NCBI GenBank assembly: GCA_964372275.1
Contig: CAYJRR010000064.1
Coordinates: 13,870 to 26,395 of the forward strand
Origin: CAYJRR01 sp964372275 [NCBI: uncultured bacterium]
GTDB lineage: Bacteria > CAYJRR01
Length of the DNA stretch: 12,526 nucleotides
Reading direction: 5' to 3'
The notes under the pieces are model-generated. The model was not told where the DNA came from. It did no database searches and saw only the letters and a list, made by a program, of their open reading frames with translations. Made by a program: the position numbers and the translations under genes. Positions 1-7,122 of the stretch are shown piece after piece (within the stretch, counting starts at the first letter, position 1; each line of letters opens with the position of its first letter).

Positions 1-19
1 TCCCGAGCGGGGCGCCGCC

Positions 20-1618
20 ATGGCCGCCTCTGCCGAGGCGCTGCTACGCGACCGGTTCGGGCTCGAGCGCTTCCGGCCCGGCCAGCGCGAGGTGATCGAC
101 GCGCTGCTCGGCCGCGGCGCCGCGCTGGCGGTGTTCCCAACCGGCGGCGGCAAGTCGCTCTGCTACCAGCTTCCAGCGCTGCTGCTCGACGGCGTGACGG
201 TCGTCGTCTCGCCGCTGATCGCGCTGATGAAGGACCAGGTCGACGCGCTGTCGGAAGTGGGCATCCGCGCCACCTACCTGAACTCGAGCGTGGAGCCGGA
301 CGAGCGCCGCCGGCGCGTCGAGGCCTTGCGCACCGGCCAGTTCGAGCTCGTCTACGCCGCTCCGGAAGGGTTGGAGGCGTCGGTCGGAAGCGCCCTGCAC
401 GCCGTCGACCTGGCGCTGATCGCGGTCGACGAGGCCCACTGCATCAGCCAGTGGGGGCACGACTTTCGTCCCGCCTACCGCAACCTCGCGGGGTTGAAGG
501 TCCGCTTCGGCGGGATTCCCGTGCTGGCGCTGACCGCCACCGCGACCCCCGCCGTCACCCAGGACATCCGCCAGCAACTGGCGATGGTCGAGCCGGCGCT
601 CTTCCGCGGATCGTTCTTCCGCCCCAATCTCCACCTCCACGCCTACAAGAAGGGGGGCGACGCCGGGGGACCCGCCACCAAGGACGCGATCGTCCGGCTG
701 GTCCGGGCGCGCGCGGGGCAGAGTGGAATCGTCTACTGCCTCTCGCGGCGGTCGGCGGAGTCGACCGCGGAGTACCTGCGCGCGCACGGCGTCCGCGCAG
801 CCGCCTACCACGCGGGGATGGAGTCGGCCGACCGCAACCGGGTGCAGGACGCCTTCCGGAACGACGACGTCGACGTGGTGGTCGCGACCGTCGCCTTCGG
901 GATGGGGATCGACAAGTCGAACATCCGGTACGTCATCCACCGCGACATGCCGCGGTCGATCGAGGGGTACTACCAGGAGGTCGGCCGCGCCGGGCGGGAC
1001 GGCGTGCGCAGCGACTGCGTGCTCTTCTACTCCTGGGCCGACGTGATCGGCTACGACCGCTTCGCCGACGACGCCGAGCCCGACGCGGCGGAACGGCAGC
1101 GGCGGCAGGTGCGCGAGATGTTCCGTTTCGCCGACAGCCCGCGCTGCCGGCACAAAGGGCTGGTCGCCTACCTCGGCGAGTCGATCGGACCGTGCGGCGC
1201 CTCCTGCGATGTCTGCCTGGCCGCGGACGTCATCGCAGACAGCCCTTCGCCGCTGCCGGCCCGCCGCGGCGGTCGCGCCGGCGGTGCCGACCGACCCCGG
1301 GCGGCGGGCGGGGCGGAGCCGCCGGCGAGCGCGCGCGCGCGTCGCGGCGAGGCGGAGCGTGGCGCCGGAACGCTCGACGGCGGCGGCGATCCGCTCGCCG
1401 ACGGAGGGGAGCTGTTCCAAAAGCTCAAGGCGCTGCGCAAGCGGATCGCCGACGCCAAGGGTCTTCCCGCCTACATCGTCTTCAGCGATGCGGCGCTGAT
1501 CGACATGGTCCATCTCCGGCCGCGCAACGACGACGAGTTCCTGCTGGTGAACGGCGTCGGCCCGAAGAAGCTCGCCCAGTACGGCGCCGAGTTCCTGGCG
1601 CTGATCCGGGAGAGCTAA
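20..1618 (+). CDS. recQ: RecQ-family ATP-dependent 3'-5' DNA helicase with HRDC domain, lacking RQC
   Basis: This is a 532-residue superfamily 2 helicase that would unwind DNA during recombination and repair in the cytoplasm. Seen in order: FRPGQ (residues 18-22); Walker A TGGGKS (41-46); DEAH (137-140) followed by the RecQ aromatic loop QWGHDFRP (144-151); motif III LTATATP (171-177); motif V VATVAFGMGIDKSNIRYVIH (288-307); motif VI QEVGRAGRDG (319-328). A zinc-binding set follows, Cys376, 392, 396 and 399. Residues about 403-462 are a low-complexity Ala/Gly/Arg/Pro linker, and 464-530 form an HRDC domain. E. coli RecQ is about 610 residues and has an RQC winged helix between zinc site and HRDC; here only the linker lies there. 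The ATG start places FRPGQ at the usual distance from the N-terminus. No stop is seen in frame in the 19 bases before it, and no convincing ribosome-binding site. RecQ assignment is secure; whether it replaces a full-length RecQ is unknown. Confidence 0.96.
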   Translation: MAASAEALLRDRFGLERFRPGQREVIDALLGRGAALAVFPTGGGKSLCYQLPALLLDGVTVVVSPLIALMKDQVDALSEVGIRATYLNSSVEPDERRRRVEALRTGQFELVYAAPEGLEASVGSALHAVDLALIAVDEAHCISQWGHDFRPAYRNLAGLKVRFGGIPVLALTATATPAVTQDIRQQLAMVEPALFRGSFFRPNLHLHAYKKGGDAGGPATKDAIVRLVRARAGQSGIVYCLSRRSAESTAEYLRAHGVRAAAYHAGMESADRNRVQDAFRNDDVDVVVATVAFGMGIDKSNIRYVIHRDMPRSIEGYYQEVGRAGRDGVRSDCVLFYSWADVIGYDRFADDAEPDAAERQRRQVREMFRFADSPRCRHKGLVAYLGESIGPCGASCDVCLAADVIADSPSPLPARRGGRAGGADRPRAAGGAEPPASARARRGEAERGAGTLDGGGDPLADGGELFQKLKALRKRIADAKGLPAYIVFSDAALIDMVHLRPRNDDEFLLVNGVGPKKLAQYGAEFLALIRES

Positions 1619-1632
1619 GGTATCCTCGCGGC

Positions 1633-1860
1633 ATGGCCAAACCCTGTCCCATCTCCAAGAGCCAGTTCCTCGAGAAGGCCGAGGCGGTGAAGGTCGCCCT
1701 CAACGGAAACGAGATGACGGCCGACAAGCGCGAGTTCAGCACCGGCTCGTTCGGCTGGTACATCAACGGCAAGACGACGATCACCGTCGACGGCAAACCG
1801 CTGAGCGTCCAGGTGGGGATCAACCTGACGGTCGTCGGCAGCAAAGAGGCGGAGCGTTAA
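1633..1860 (+). CDS. Small conserved protein of unknown function (75 aa)
   Basis: The gene encodes 75 residues beginning MAKPCPISKSQF. It follows the helicase stop by 14 bases and may share its transcript. The sequence has no signal peptide or membrane segment. The central and C-terminal part (EFSTGSFGWYINGKTTITV, residues 34-52, then GINLTVVGSKE, 62-72) is a pattern of short beta strands and Gly turns typical of a compact beta domain. I recall near-identical short proteins (PCPI near the start, EFSTGS.GWY.NGKT, G.NLT.VGSKE at the end) annotated as hypothetical in planctomycetes and other GC-rich environmental bacteria; this is memory, not a search. No function is known to me. Only one ATG fits, and the codon use matches the neighbours. 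A TATCCT hexamer at 1620-1625 could be a -10 box giving an almost leaderless mRNA, but no -35 is visible. Confidence 0.85.
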   Translation: MAKPCPISKSQFLEKAEAVKVALNGNEMTADKREFSTGSFGWYINGKTTITVDGKPLSVQVGINLTVVGSKEAER

Positions 1861-1866
1861 TCCCCA

Positions 1867-1889
1867 CGGGGGACTCCCCCGAGCCCCCT
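1867..1889. repeat. G/C-rich palindromic intergenic repeat, copy 1
   Basis: A perfect hairpin CGGGGG-ACT-CCCCCG (1867-1881) is followed two bases later by CCCCCT. The same 23-base arrangement occurs at 12010-12032 with two mismatches. This copy lies in the 55-base gap between the convergent ends of the 75-residue and 59-residue genes, where a bidirectional transcription end is expected. A second short stem, CCGAG (1879-1883) with CTCGG (1893-1897), overlaps it. There is no T-run, so it is not a textbook intrinsic terminator. Confidence 0.6.
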
Positions 1890-1915
1890 GCGCTCGGGTG
1901 CCTGCCCCGAACCCC

Positions 1916-2095
1916 CTACGTTCCGGCGAAGGTCCGCGCCAGCCACTCCTGGTCGAGGGGCGACAGGTCGAACTTCAGCGCCGCTTCGTCGACGAGCTTG
2001 GAGAGGGGGACGTCGGGCCGCTCCTGGCGTTGCTCGCTCAGCCAGGCGACGGCGCGCCGCAAGAGCTCGCCACTGGGAAGGATCGTCTCGGCCAT
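1916..2095 (-). CDS. Small conserved protein of unknown function (59 aa)
   Basis: The minus-strand gene encodes 59 residues starting MAETILPSGELLRRAVAWLS and ending in LARTFAGT. It is mostly helical and charged, without signal peptide or membrane segment. The layout (LLRRAVAWLSEQR, then LSKLVDEAALKFDLSP, then a final helix) matches short hypothetical proteins I remember from deltaproteobacterial genomes, where the K.DLSP..A/EWL ending is typical; this is recall, not a search. The frame stays open further upstream to about 2356, but that would overlap the divergent DUF4442 gene, and the composition before Met at 2095 looks unlike protein. AAGGA at 2109-2113 (complement strand) is a possible ribosome-binding site, with a long 13-base spacing. 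It diverges from the DUF4442 gene by 42 bases and converges on the 75-residue gene. Function unknown. Confidence 0.7.
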   Translation of the reverse strand: MAETILPSGELLRRAVAWLSEQRQERPDVPLSKLVDEAALKFDLSPLDQEWLARTFAGT

Positions 2096-2137
2096 GACGG
2101 TTCCGGTATCCTTCGAATCCGCCGCTAGCGCAAGACC

Positions 2138-2647
2138 ATGATCGACTTCCGAGCCGTCTACGACCGCCTGCAACGCCTCCCCGCCGGGATCGGCACCCGT
2201 CTCTTCGAGTGGATCGCCTGGACGCAAGTCCCGCACGCCAAGCCCCTCGGCTTCCGCATCCTGGAGCTCTCCGAAACCCGCATCCGGATGTCGATGCCCG
2301 ACAAGCGGAGCAACCGGAACCACCTGCGCTCGCTTCACGCGATGGCGCTCGCGCACCTCGCGGAGATCACCAGCGGCCTGCTCCTCCTCTACGCCGTGAG
2401 CCCGAACGGCTACCGCACCATCCTCAAGCGGTACCAGATCGAGTACCTGGCGAAGGCGCGCGGCCGGATCGTGGCGCGCGCCACCCTCGTGCTTCCCAAG
2501 GGCTCCCTCGACAAGAAGGACGTCCCCGTCCCGGTCGAGCTGGTCGACGCGCAGGGGACGGTCGTCGCCCGCGCCCGTCCGGTCTGGCGCGTCGGGCGGA
2601 CAGGGGCCCGGGGAGGCCCCGGGGGGAGCCCGAACGGGCGGACATGA
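2138..2647 (+). CDS. DUF4442 family protein (hotdog-fold, thioesterase-like)
   Basis: This 169-residue protein has the features of DUF4442, a family with the hotdog fold of PaaI/YiiD-type acyl-CoA thioesterases. The most telling segment is NHLRSLHAMALAHLAEITSG (61-80), which corresponds to the NH..S.H..A...L.E helix motif of this family, followed by strands ending in VVARARPVWRV (142-152). The final 15 residues (from about 154) are a Gly/Pro/Arg-rich tail that looks disordered. No substrate can be named: many DUF4442 members have no demonstrated thioesterase activity. The stop codon overlaps the ATG of the exchanger gene (ATGA at 2644-2647), so the two are translationally coupled. A TATCCT at 2107-2112 could be a -10 box; no clear -35 or Shine-Dalgarno is seen. 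Start at 2138 chosen as the first ATG giving a normal family N-terminus. Confidence 0.85.
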   Translation: MIDFRAVYDRLQRLPAGIGTRLFEWIAWTQVPHAKPLGFRILELSETRIRMSMPDKRSNRNHLRSLHAMALAHLAEITSGLLLLYAVSPNGYRTILKRYQIEYLAKARGRIVARATLVLPKGSLDKKDVPVPVELVDAQGTVVARARPVWRVGRTGARGGPGGSPNGRT

Positions 2648-3660
2648 TCGGCGTCGACGCGGCGTATCTCGCCGTCGGTGGCGGGCTGTTGTGGTGGGGG
2701 GCGGAGACGCTCGTCTCCGGGGCGTCCGGCGTGGCCCGCTCCTTTCGCGTCGGACCGCTGGCGATCGGGCTGACCGTCGTCGCCTACGGGACCTCGGCGC
2801 CGGAGGCGGTCGTCAGCTCCGCGGCGGCGCTCGACGGTCGAGGGCTGCTCGCCCTCGGAAACGTGGTCGGGTCGAACGTCGCCAACCTCGCGCTGATCCT
2901 GGGGGCGACGGCGCTGATCCGCCCACAGCCCGTCGACGGCGCCCTGGCGCGGGGAGAGCTGCCGGCGATGGCGATCGCCACGCTGCTCTTGCCGCTGCTG
3001 CTGCTCGACGGCCGTCTCGACCGCACCGAAGGGACGGTCCTCCTCGCCGCGAGCCTCGCCTTCACCGTCTGGACACTTCGACGGGCCCGGTCCGGGGTCC
3101 GGAGAGTTTCCGACGGAGCCCCGCGGGCGGAGCGTGCGGCCGTCGCCGACGGCGGCGCCCCGGCCGGCGCCGTCGACGGCGGCGAGATCGGGCCGGAGGC
3201 GGGCGCCCGGCATCTCGCCCGCTCGGCGGCCGGCGCGCTGCTCGGGCTCGCGCTGCTCGTCGCCGGGGGGAAGATCTTCCTGCACGGCGCGACGTCGCTC
3301 GCCTACGCGCTGGGGATCAGCGAGCGCGTGGTCGGATTGACGATCGTCGCGATCGGAACCTCGCTCCCGGAGCTGGCCACGTCGCTCGTCGCGGCGTTCC
3401 GCGGGAAGAGCGGAATCGTCCTCGGAAACGTCGTCGGCTCGAACCTCTTCAACATCGCCTTCATCCTCGGGCTCGCGTCGATCCTGGCTCCGATCGACGG
3501 GAGCCTCTCCGAGATGCGGGTCGAGATCTGGGGGATGCTGGTGGTCACCGCGGTCGGGGTGTTCCTCCTCCGCCGCGCGCGCCTCCTCACCCGGGCGGAA
3601 GGGGCGCTGCTGGTCGCGATCTACGTCCTGTTCCTCACGGCCCTCACCGCCGACCTCTGA
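2644..3660 (+). CDS. CaCA-family Na+/Ca2+ (YrbG/CaxA-type) antiporter
   Basis: The gene encodes 338 residues of an inner-membrane cation/Ca2+ exchanger with the inverted two-repeat design of the CaCA superfamily. Repeat 1 carries AYGTSAPEAVVSS (47-59) and GNVVGSNVANLALILG (72-87); repeat 2 carries AIGTSLPELATSL (236-248) and GNVVGSNLFNIAFILG (261-276). These are the alpha repeats that form the ion path, with the conserved acidic residues Glu54 and Glu243. About ten hydrophobic segments are visible. The loop between the halves (about 147-190) is charged and Ala/Gly-rich, predicted cytosolic. Length is normal for prokaryotic YrbG-like proteins (about 320-360). The likely role is Ca2+ export driven by Na+ or H+; ion specificity cannot be read from sequence. 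Start fixed by the ATGA overlap with the preceding gene. Confidence 0.93.
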   Translation: MIGVDAAYLAVGGGLLWWGAETLVSGASGVARSFRVGPLAIGLTVVAYGTSAPEAVVSSAAALDGRGLLALGNVVGSNVANLALILGATALIRPQPVDGALARGELPAMAIATLLLPLLLLDGRLDRTEGTVLLAASLAFTVWTLRRARSGVRRVSDGAPRAERAAVADGGAPAGAVDGGEIGPEAGARHLARSAAGALLGLALLVAGGKIFLHGATSLAYALGISERVVGLTIVAIGTSLPELATSLVAAFRGKSGIVLGNVVGSNLFNIAFILGLASILAPIDGSLSEMRVEIWGMLVVTAVGVFLLRRARLLTRAEGALLVAIYVLFLTALTADL

Positions 3661-3699
3661 CCGGGATCCGGATCGTCCGCGGAGCCTCCCCGCCGGTCA
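3658..3699. other. Inverted repeat spanning two convergent stop codons
   Basis: TGACCGG at 3658-3664 and CCGGTCA at 3693-3699 form a perfect 7-base inverted repeat. The outer three bases of each arm are the TGA stop codons of the exchanger gene (plus) and the ComEC-like gene (minus). The 28-base centre contains further GC-rich self-complementarity. It could act as a two-way end hairpin, but there is no T-run, and part of the symmetry follows simply from both genes ending in TGA. Confidence 0.35.
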
Positions 3700-4692
3700 C
3701 TGCCCGACGGCGGTGTAGTCCTGGTAGCCGATGGTGTAGCGGTCGCTGCGGGCGGTCACCACCACGTCGCCGGAACCGACGTAGGGGCTCTGCGCCGCCC
3801 CCTTCTCCGTCAGCCAGACGTCGACCGGCGGGATCTGCACCGCCGGATCCGCCGCCGACAGCCTCGCCAGCGTCTCGGCCGCCGGGTGACCGTAGTCGTT
3901 GTCATCGCCGAGCGAGATCACCGCCGCTTCGGGCCGAAGCGCGTTCAGCCAGGCCGCGTTGGTGGAGAAACGGCTGCCGTGGTGGTTCACGCGGAGCACG
4001 TCGACGTCCCCGACCAGGGGGGCGAGCGCGGTCTCGATGTCGGCGATGGTGGCGGTGTTCTTGCCACCGAGGTCCCCCCCGAGGAAGTATCGGAACGCCC
4101 CCCACTCGATCACGAACGCCGCCGACAGGTCGTTCGGCTCGGAGGCGGCGGTCGTCGTTCCGTCGATCAGCTCGCCGTTGACGGCGACGCAGACGGCGCG
4201 CGCGCCGCCCCCCAGGTCGAACTCCTGACCGGGCTCGAGCGTGCGGCGGCCGCCCGCCGACTCCTCGGCCGCCGCCCGGTATTGGTAGAAGGACTGGCTG
4301 GCATAGGTCGTACCGTTGTCCCAGACGCCGTGCAGCACCTCGACTTCGTCGAGGACGTCGTCCAATCCGCCAACGTGGTCGGCGTGCGGGTGGGTGGCGA
4401 CGACCCAGTCGAGGTAGGCGAGTCGGCGGTCCTGCAGGAGATCGAGTACCCGCTCCCCCATCCCCTCGTAGCCGCCGTCGATCAGCAGTCGCCCCGTCGG
4501 CCCTTCGACCAGCGTCGCGTCTCCCTGACCGACGTCGATGTGGGTGATGACGAGCGACGGGATCTCGGGCACCCGGAAGGCCCGACCGTCCCACGCGCCG
4601 TCATCGGGCGAAACCTCGGACAGGAACGGCGCCGAGCACGCCGCAAGCGCGCCGCAGACTGCCACCCCGACGATCCGCCCGGACCTGCGCAT
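3697..4692 (-). CDS. Lipoprotein with ComEC/Rec2-type metallo-beta-lactamase domain
   Basis: The gene encodes 331 residues. A signal peptide ends in a lipobox, LAAC with Cys19, so the protein is predicted to be an exported lipoprotein. From residue 50 the chain is a metallo-beta-lactamase fold of the ComEC C-terminal type: HIDVGQGDA (51-59), LLIDGG (69-74), metal-binding HPHADHVGG (101-109), FLGGDLGG (203-210), VNHHGS (235-240) and YGHP (267-270). These are the positions expected of ComEC-like hydrolases, which in DNA-uptake proteins are thought to degrade the non-transported strand. Here there is no competence membrane domain, so it is a detached version, possibly an envelope nuclease or phosphodiesterase; substrate is unknown. 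Residues about 111-200 contain an insertion with Gln/Tyr/Ala-rich helices. ATG at 4692 gives the complete signal peptide. It is the downstream neighbour of the peptidase gene, 163 bases away. Confidence 0.88.
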   Translation of the reverse strand: MRRSGRIVGVAVCGALAACSAPFLSEVSPDDGAWDGRAFRVPEIPSLVITHIDVGQGDATLVEGPTGRLLIDGGYEGMGERVLDLLQDRRLAYLDWVVATHPHADHVGGLDDVLDEVEVLHGVWDNGTTYASQSFYQYRAAAEESAGGRRTLEPGQEFDLGGGARAVCVAVNGELIDGTTTAASEPNDLSAAFVIEWGAFRYFLGGDLGGKNTATIADIETALAPLVGDVDVLRVNHHGSRFSTNAAWLNALRPEAAVISLGDDNDYGHPAAETLARLSAADPAVQIPPVDVWLTEKGAAQSPYVGSGDVVVTARSDRYTIGYQDYTAVGQ

Positions 4693-4694
4693 CG

Positions 4695-4725
4695 GGGCGG
4701 TACGAAAGCAGGTTGCGTGCCGCCC
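4695..4725 (-). promoter_or_regulatory. Hairpin directly upstream of the ComEC-like start codon
   Basis: Bases 4695-4704 pair with 4716-4725 over 10 positions, all Watson-Crick but for one G-T, with an 11-base loop. In the minus-strand transcript the 3' arm ends two bases before the ATG (4692-4690), so it would cover the place where a Shine-Dalgarno sequence should lie. No purine-rich ribosome-binding site is visible there. It could limit ribosome access or mark the end of a leader RNA. Function is inference. Confidence 0.5.
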
Positions 4726-4737
4726 TGAGTAAATAGT

Positions 4738-4771
4738 TCCGCTAGGAAAATCAAACGCTTAGCGGATTTTC
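4738..4771. promoter_or_regulatory. Two interleaved inverted repeats (possible operator or pseudoknot)
   Basis: Two perfect 7-base inverted repeats are interleaved in an unusually A/T-rich patch. TCCGCTA (4738-4744) pairs with TAGCGGA (4760-4766), and GAAAATC (4746-4752) pairs with GATTTTC (4765-4771). The order A-B-A'-B' means both stems can only form together as a pseudoknot-like structure, or else compete, since A' and B' share two bases. It sits between the peptidase gene and the ComEC-like gene. A weak minus-strand promoter, TTGATT (4749-4754) with TACTCA 17 bases on, overlaps it, so an operator is as likely as an RNA element. Confidence 0.5.
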
Positions 4772-4855
4772 GGAGGCGCCATTGCCGCACTGCGCCAAGC
4801 CGTCGCGAGCCAACTTCGCGCACTTGTCCGAGGGACGAACCGGACGTGGATCGTC

Positions 4856-7057
4856 CTATCCGTCCTGCGCGGGGACCTGGATCGCCAGCGCCTTCACCAG
4901 GAACGCCCATCGGTCGGCCGCCTCCTCGATCACCTTCGCCGTCGGCTTGCCGGCGCCGTGACCGGCGCGCGTCTCGATGCGGATCATCACCGGCGCGTCG
5001 CCGCCTTGCGCCTCCTGGAGGGCGGCCGCGAACTTGAAGCTGTGCGACGGGACGACCCGGTCGTCGTGGTCGGCGGTGGTGATCAGCGTCGGCGGATAGC
5101 GCGTGCCCTTCTTCAGGTTGTGGAGCGGGGAGTAGGCGCGAAGCACCGGAAACATCTCGGGGTCGTCGGACGATCCGTAGTCGTCGACCCACGCCCAGCC
5201 GATCGTGAACTTGTGGAAGCGCAGCATGTCGAGCACGCCGACCGCCGGCAACGCCGCGCCGAACAGGTCGGGGCGCTGCGTGAGACAGGCCCCGACGAGC
5301 AACCCTCCGTTCGAGGCGCCTCCGATCCCGATCTTCCCGCTCGAGGTGTACCGGTTCGCGATCAGCCACTCCGCCGCGGCGATGAAGTCGTCGAAGACGT
5401 TCTGTTTCTTCTTCTTCGTCCCCGCCTGGTGCCACTCCTCGCCGTACTCGCCTCCGCCGCGCAGATTGGCCACGGCGTAGATCCCGCCCATCTCCATCCA
5501 GACCAGCGCGGACGGGCTGAACGCCGGCGTGATCGGATTGTTGAACCCGCCGTAGCCGTAGAGGTAGGTCGGATTCGAGCCGTCGAGCGCGAGCCCCTTG
5601 CGGTGGGTGAGGAACATCGGAACGGTCGTCCCGTCCTTGCTTTTGTAGAAGACCTGTCGAGTTTCGTACCCAGCCGGATCGAAATCGACCTTCGGGCTCT
5701 TGAAGAGGCTCCGCGCCCCCGTCCTGGCGTCGTAGCGGTAGACGGCCCCCGGTACGGTGAAGCTTCCGAAGGTGAAGAACGTTTCTGCCGAATCGCGCCG
5801 CCCGACGAACCCCGCCGCGGTCCCGATCCCGGGCAGCTCCACCTCGCGCTCGATCTTTCCGCCGACCGTGTGGATCCGAACCAAGCTCTTCGCGTCCTTC
5901 AGGTATTGGGCGACGAAGTACCCGCTCACCATCCCCGCTTGGTTCAGCGTCTCCGCCGTCTGCGGAACGATCTCGCGCCAGGGATCGGACTTCGCCCGTC
6001 CCGCCTTGCGGGTGTCGACCGCGACGATCCGCCCCCGAGGCGCATCGCGGTTGGTCTTGAAGTAGAAGACCGGCCCGTCGTTGCCGAGGAACGAGTACTC
6101 GGCGTCGAACGAATCGACGAGCGGGACGATCGGCGCTCCGCTCCCCGACCCCTTCCCCTTGAGCTCCCGATAGAAGACGAGGTTCTTGGCGTCGGTCCCC
6201 TTCCAGACGGTCACGATCAGGTACCGGCCGTCTTCGGTCACGGTGCCGTCGAACCCCCACTCCTTCTGGTCCTTCCGTTCGTAGACGAGCTCGTCCTCGG
6301 ACTGCGGCCGGCCGATGCGGTGGTAGTAGAGCTTCTGGAAATAGTTCGTCTCCTCGAGCGCGTCGCCGGCCTTCGGCTCGTCGTAGCGGCTGTAGAAGAA
6401 CCCCTTGCCGTCGGCGGTGAACGACGCCCCGGAGAACTTCACCCAGCGCACCGAGTCGTCGAGGTCCTTGCCGGTCGCGATCTCCCGCACCTTCCATTCG
6501 TTCCAGTCGGAGCCCGCCGTCGCCAATCCGTAGGCGAGGAGCCTCCCATCGCGACTCACGGCGAGGCCGGCCAGCGCCACCGTCCCGTCGGCCGACAGCT
6601 TGTTCGGATCGAGCAGAACGGTCGGCGCGCCGTCGAGGCGGGTCGCCGTGTAGAGGACGCTTTGCGGTTGGAGCCCGTCGTTCTTGAACCAGAAGTACCG
6701 ACCGCCCTCGCGCCACGGAGCGGTGTACTTCTCGTAGTCCCAGAGCCGGGTGAGCCGCTCGCGGATGCGCATCCGTTCGGGGATCGACTCCAGGAACTTG
6801 AAGGTGACCTCGTTCTGCGCCCTCACCCAGGCCCGCGTCGGCTCGGAGTCGAGATCTTCCAGCCCGCGAAACGGATCGGCGATCTTGACGCCGTGGTAGT
6901 CGTCCACCAAGTCCACTTTCGGGAAGGTGGGATAGACGAAGGCGGGGTTCGCCGATCGGGTCACCATCGAGGAGGCGGCGGGGGCCGGATGGGCGCACCC
7001 GGCGAGACCGACGAGTGGAACGATAGCAGCAAGGAGAGACCGTGTCGTTTTCACCAC
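4856..7057 (-). CDS. Prolyl oligopeptidase family serine peptidase (S9A), predicted lipoprotein
   Basis: This 733-residue protein matches prolyl oligopeptidase along its whole length; it cleaves short peptides after proline. The N-terminus has a signal peptide with lipobox LAGC (Cys21), so it is probably anchored in the envelope. YPTFPKVDLVDDYHGVKIADPF (split here as YPTF at 42-45 and DDYHG, 52-56) starts the mature S9A domain; a seven-bladed propeller covers about 110-460. The alpha/beta-hydrolase part shows GYGGFN (501-506), NLRGGGEYG (531-539), the nucleophile Ser582 in GGASNGG, the acid Asp665 or 666 in DHDDRVVP, and His700 in AGHGAGKP, all as in known enzymes. The start is GTG at 7057, or GTG at 7054; both keep the signal peptide. 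No strong Shine-Dalgarno is seen. It likely recycles oligopeptides in the periplasm. No partner gene is evident, and a terminator pair separates it from the lipoprotein gene upstream. Confidence 0.95.
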   Translation of the reverse strand: MVKTTRSLLAAIVPLVGLAGCAHPAPAASSMVTRSANPAFVYPTFPKVDLVDDYHGVKIADPFRGLEDLDSEPTRAWVRAQNEVTFKFLESIPERMRIRERLTRLWDYEKYTAPWREGGRYFWFKNDGLQPQSVLYTATRLDGAPTVLLDPNKLSADGTVALAGLAVSRDGRLLAYGLATAGSDWNEWKVREIATGKDLDDSVRWVKFSGASFTADGKGFFYSRYDEPKAGDALEETNYFQKLYYHRIGRPQSEDELVYERKDQKEWGFDGTVTEDGRYLIVTVWKGTDAKNLVFYRELKGKGSGSGAPIVPLVDSFDAEYSFLGNDGPVFYFKTNRDAPRGRIVAVDTRKAGRAKSDPWREIVPQTAETLNQAGMVSGYFVAQYLKDAKSLVRIHTVGGKIEREVELPGIGTAAGFVGRRDSAETFFTFGSFTVPGAVYRYDARTGARSLFKSPKVDFDPAGYETRQVFYKSKDGTTVPMFLTHRKGLALDGSNPTYLYGYGGFNNPITPAFSPSALVWMEMGGIYAVANLRGGGEYGEEWHQAGTKKKKQNVFDDFIAAAEWLIANRYTSSGKIGIGGASNGGLLVGACLTQRPDLFGAALPAVGVLDMLRFHKFTIGWAWVDDYGSSDDPEMFPVLRAYSPLHNLKKGTRYPPTLITTADHDDRVVPSHSFKFAAALQEAQGGDAPVMIRIETRAGHGAGKPTAKVIEEAADRWAFLVKALAIQVPAQDG

Positions 7058-7085
7058 GCCGCTCTACCACGGACCCGCGCGGTTG

Positions 7086-7105
7086 AAAACACGGCGGCCC
7101 GCCGT
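7086..7105 (-). terminator. Intrinsic terminator 1 (minus strand)
   Basis: On the minus strand ACGGCGG-G-CCGCCGT (7105-7091) is followed by GTTTTC (7090-7085). The stem is short-looped but very stable, with a modest T-run. It lies after the Asp-rich lipoprotein gene and before the peptidase start. Its sequence resembles that of the terminator immediately upstream, as though the element had been duplicated. Confidence 0.5.
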
Positions 7106-7122
7106 CTCCCGACCGATCGATG

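Noticed and set aside
44-1513. Long open frame of 489 residues on the minus strand opposite recQ
   Set aside because: It is antisense to a gene with every RecQ motif. Its sequence is rich in Arg, Val, Asp and Ala without any domain, which is what reverse reading of GC-rich codons yields.
1898-2128. 76-residue plus-strand frame
   Set aside because: It is opposite the 59-residue gene, begins inside the palindromic repeat area, and its Arg/Gly/Pro-rich sequence looks non-coding.
4693-4730. Possible cyclic-di-GMP-like riboswitch
   Set aside because: CGAAAGCAGG vaguely recalls part of that aptamer, but the surrounding conserved blocks are absent on both strands.
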